From an uncultured Acidobacteriota bacterium (lineage in GTDB: Bacteria > Acidobacteriota > Terriglobia > Terriglobales > Acidobacteriaceae), in contig CAILBQ010000040.1 of the NCBI GenBank assembly GCA_903832475.1, forward strand, positions 1 through 15,120: 15,120 nt of DNA, read 5' to 3'. The notes under the pieces were generated by a model. The model saw only the letters and a list, made by a program, of their open reading frames with translations. It did not search any database and was not told the DNA's origin. The position numbers and the translations under genes are program-made. This document shows positions 15,099-15,120 of this stretch, one piece after another. Position 1 is the first letter of the stretch; each line of letters begins with the position of its first letter.

Positions 15099-15120
15099 AG
15101 ATCGGTCGCCCCAGCACAAA

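Noticed and set aside
1..15120. New defence, secretion or biosynthetic gene cluster
   Set aside because: The window has only a tripartite metal exporter, a tRNA, a flavoprotein and two unlinked secreted hydrolases; nothing supports a combined new system beyond the individual points listed.

Overview
The window looks like chromosomal DNA of an Acidobacteriota member, probably class Terriglobia (relatives of Granulicella, Terriglobus or Edaphobacter). This is inferred from family resemblance, not from a search. The supporting points are high GC, very C-rich third codon positions, and a very large secreted S53 peptidase. That peptidase carries SPD2/choice-of-anchor-D-like Ig repeats and a 'hydrophobic segment, RRR, hydrophobic segment, CGGGSS' module that I associate with this phylum. 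A two-membrane efflux system (inner-membrane pump, adaptor, outer-membrane factor) shows that the cell is Gram-negative.

Layout. (1) 1-4931, minus strand: an apparent operon read right to left. It encodes a small membrane protein of unknown function, a TolC-like outer membrane factor, a periplasmic adaptor lipoprotein and a CzcA/CusA-family heavy-metal RND pump. The pump is cut off by the left edge of the window. The last three genes overlap by 1-4 bases and so are translationally coupled. (2) 4932-5414: a mostly non-coding stretch with a complete tRNA-Gln(CUG) on the plus strand and a good sigma70-type promoter for it. (3) 5415-7088, minus strand: an FAD-dependent oxidoreductase of the amine-oxidase/UDP-galactopyranose-mutase-like group. 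(4) 7406-10096, plus strand: a secreted glycoside hydrolase family 3 enzyme with an inserted PA14 domain. (5) 10097-10550: a lower-GC gap with a likely terminator and two consecutive hairpins. (6) 10551-15005, plus strand: a 1484-residue S53 (sedolisin/pro-kumamolisin) peptidase with five Ig-like repeats. A strong two-way terminator follows it.

How the genes relate. The left operon is one functional unit, a tripartite metal exporter. The GH3 enzyme and the S53 peptidase are both exported, and their C-terminal modules suit work on outside polymers, in line with a polymer-degrading soil lifestyle. Each seems to be its own transcription unit. The oxidoreductase stands alone here; its closest relatives by motif sit in surface-polysaccharide pathways, but no such partners are visible.

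I do not see a clearly new multi-gene system. The most interesting items are the internal lipoprotein-signal-like module inside the S53 peptidase, with an Ig repeat on each side of it, the small conserved-looking protein at the head of the metal operon, and the loss of both visible CusA-type metal-binding methionines in the pump.
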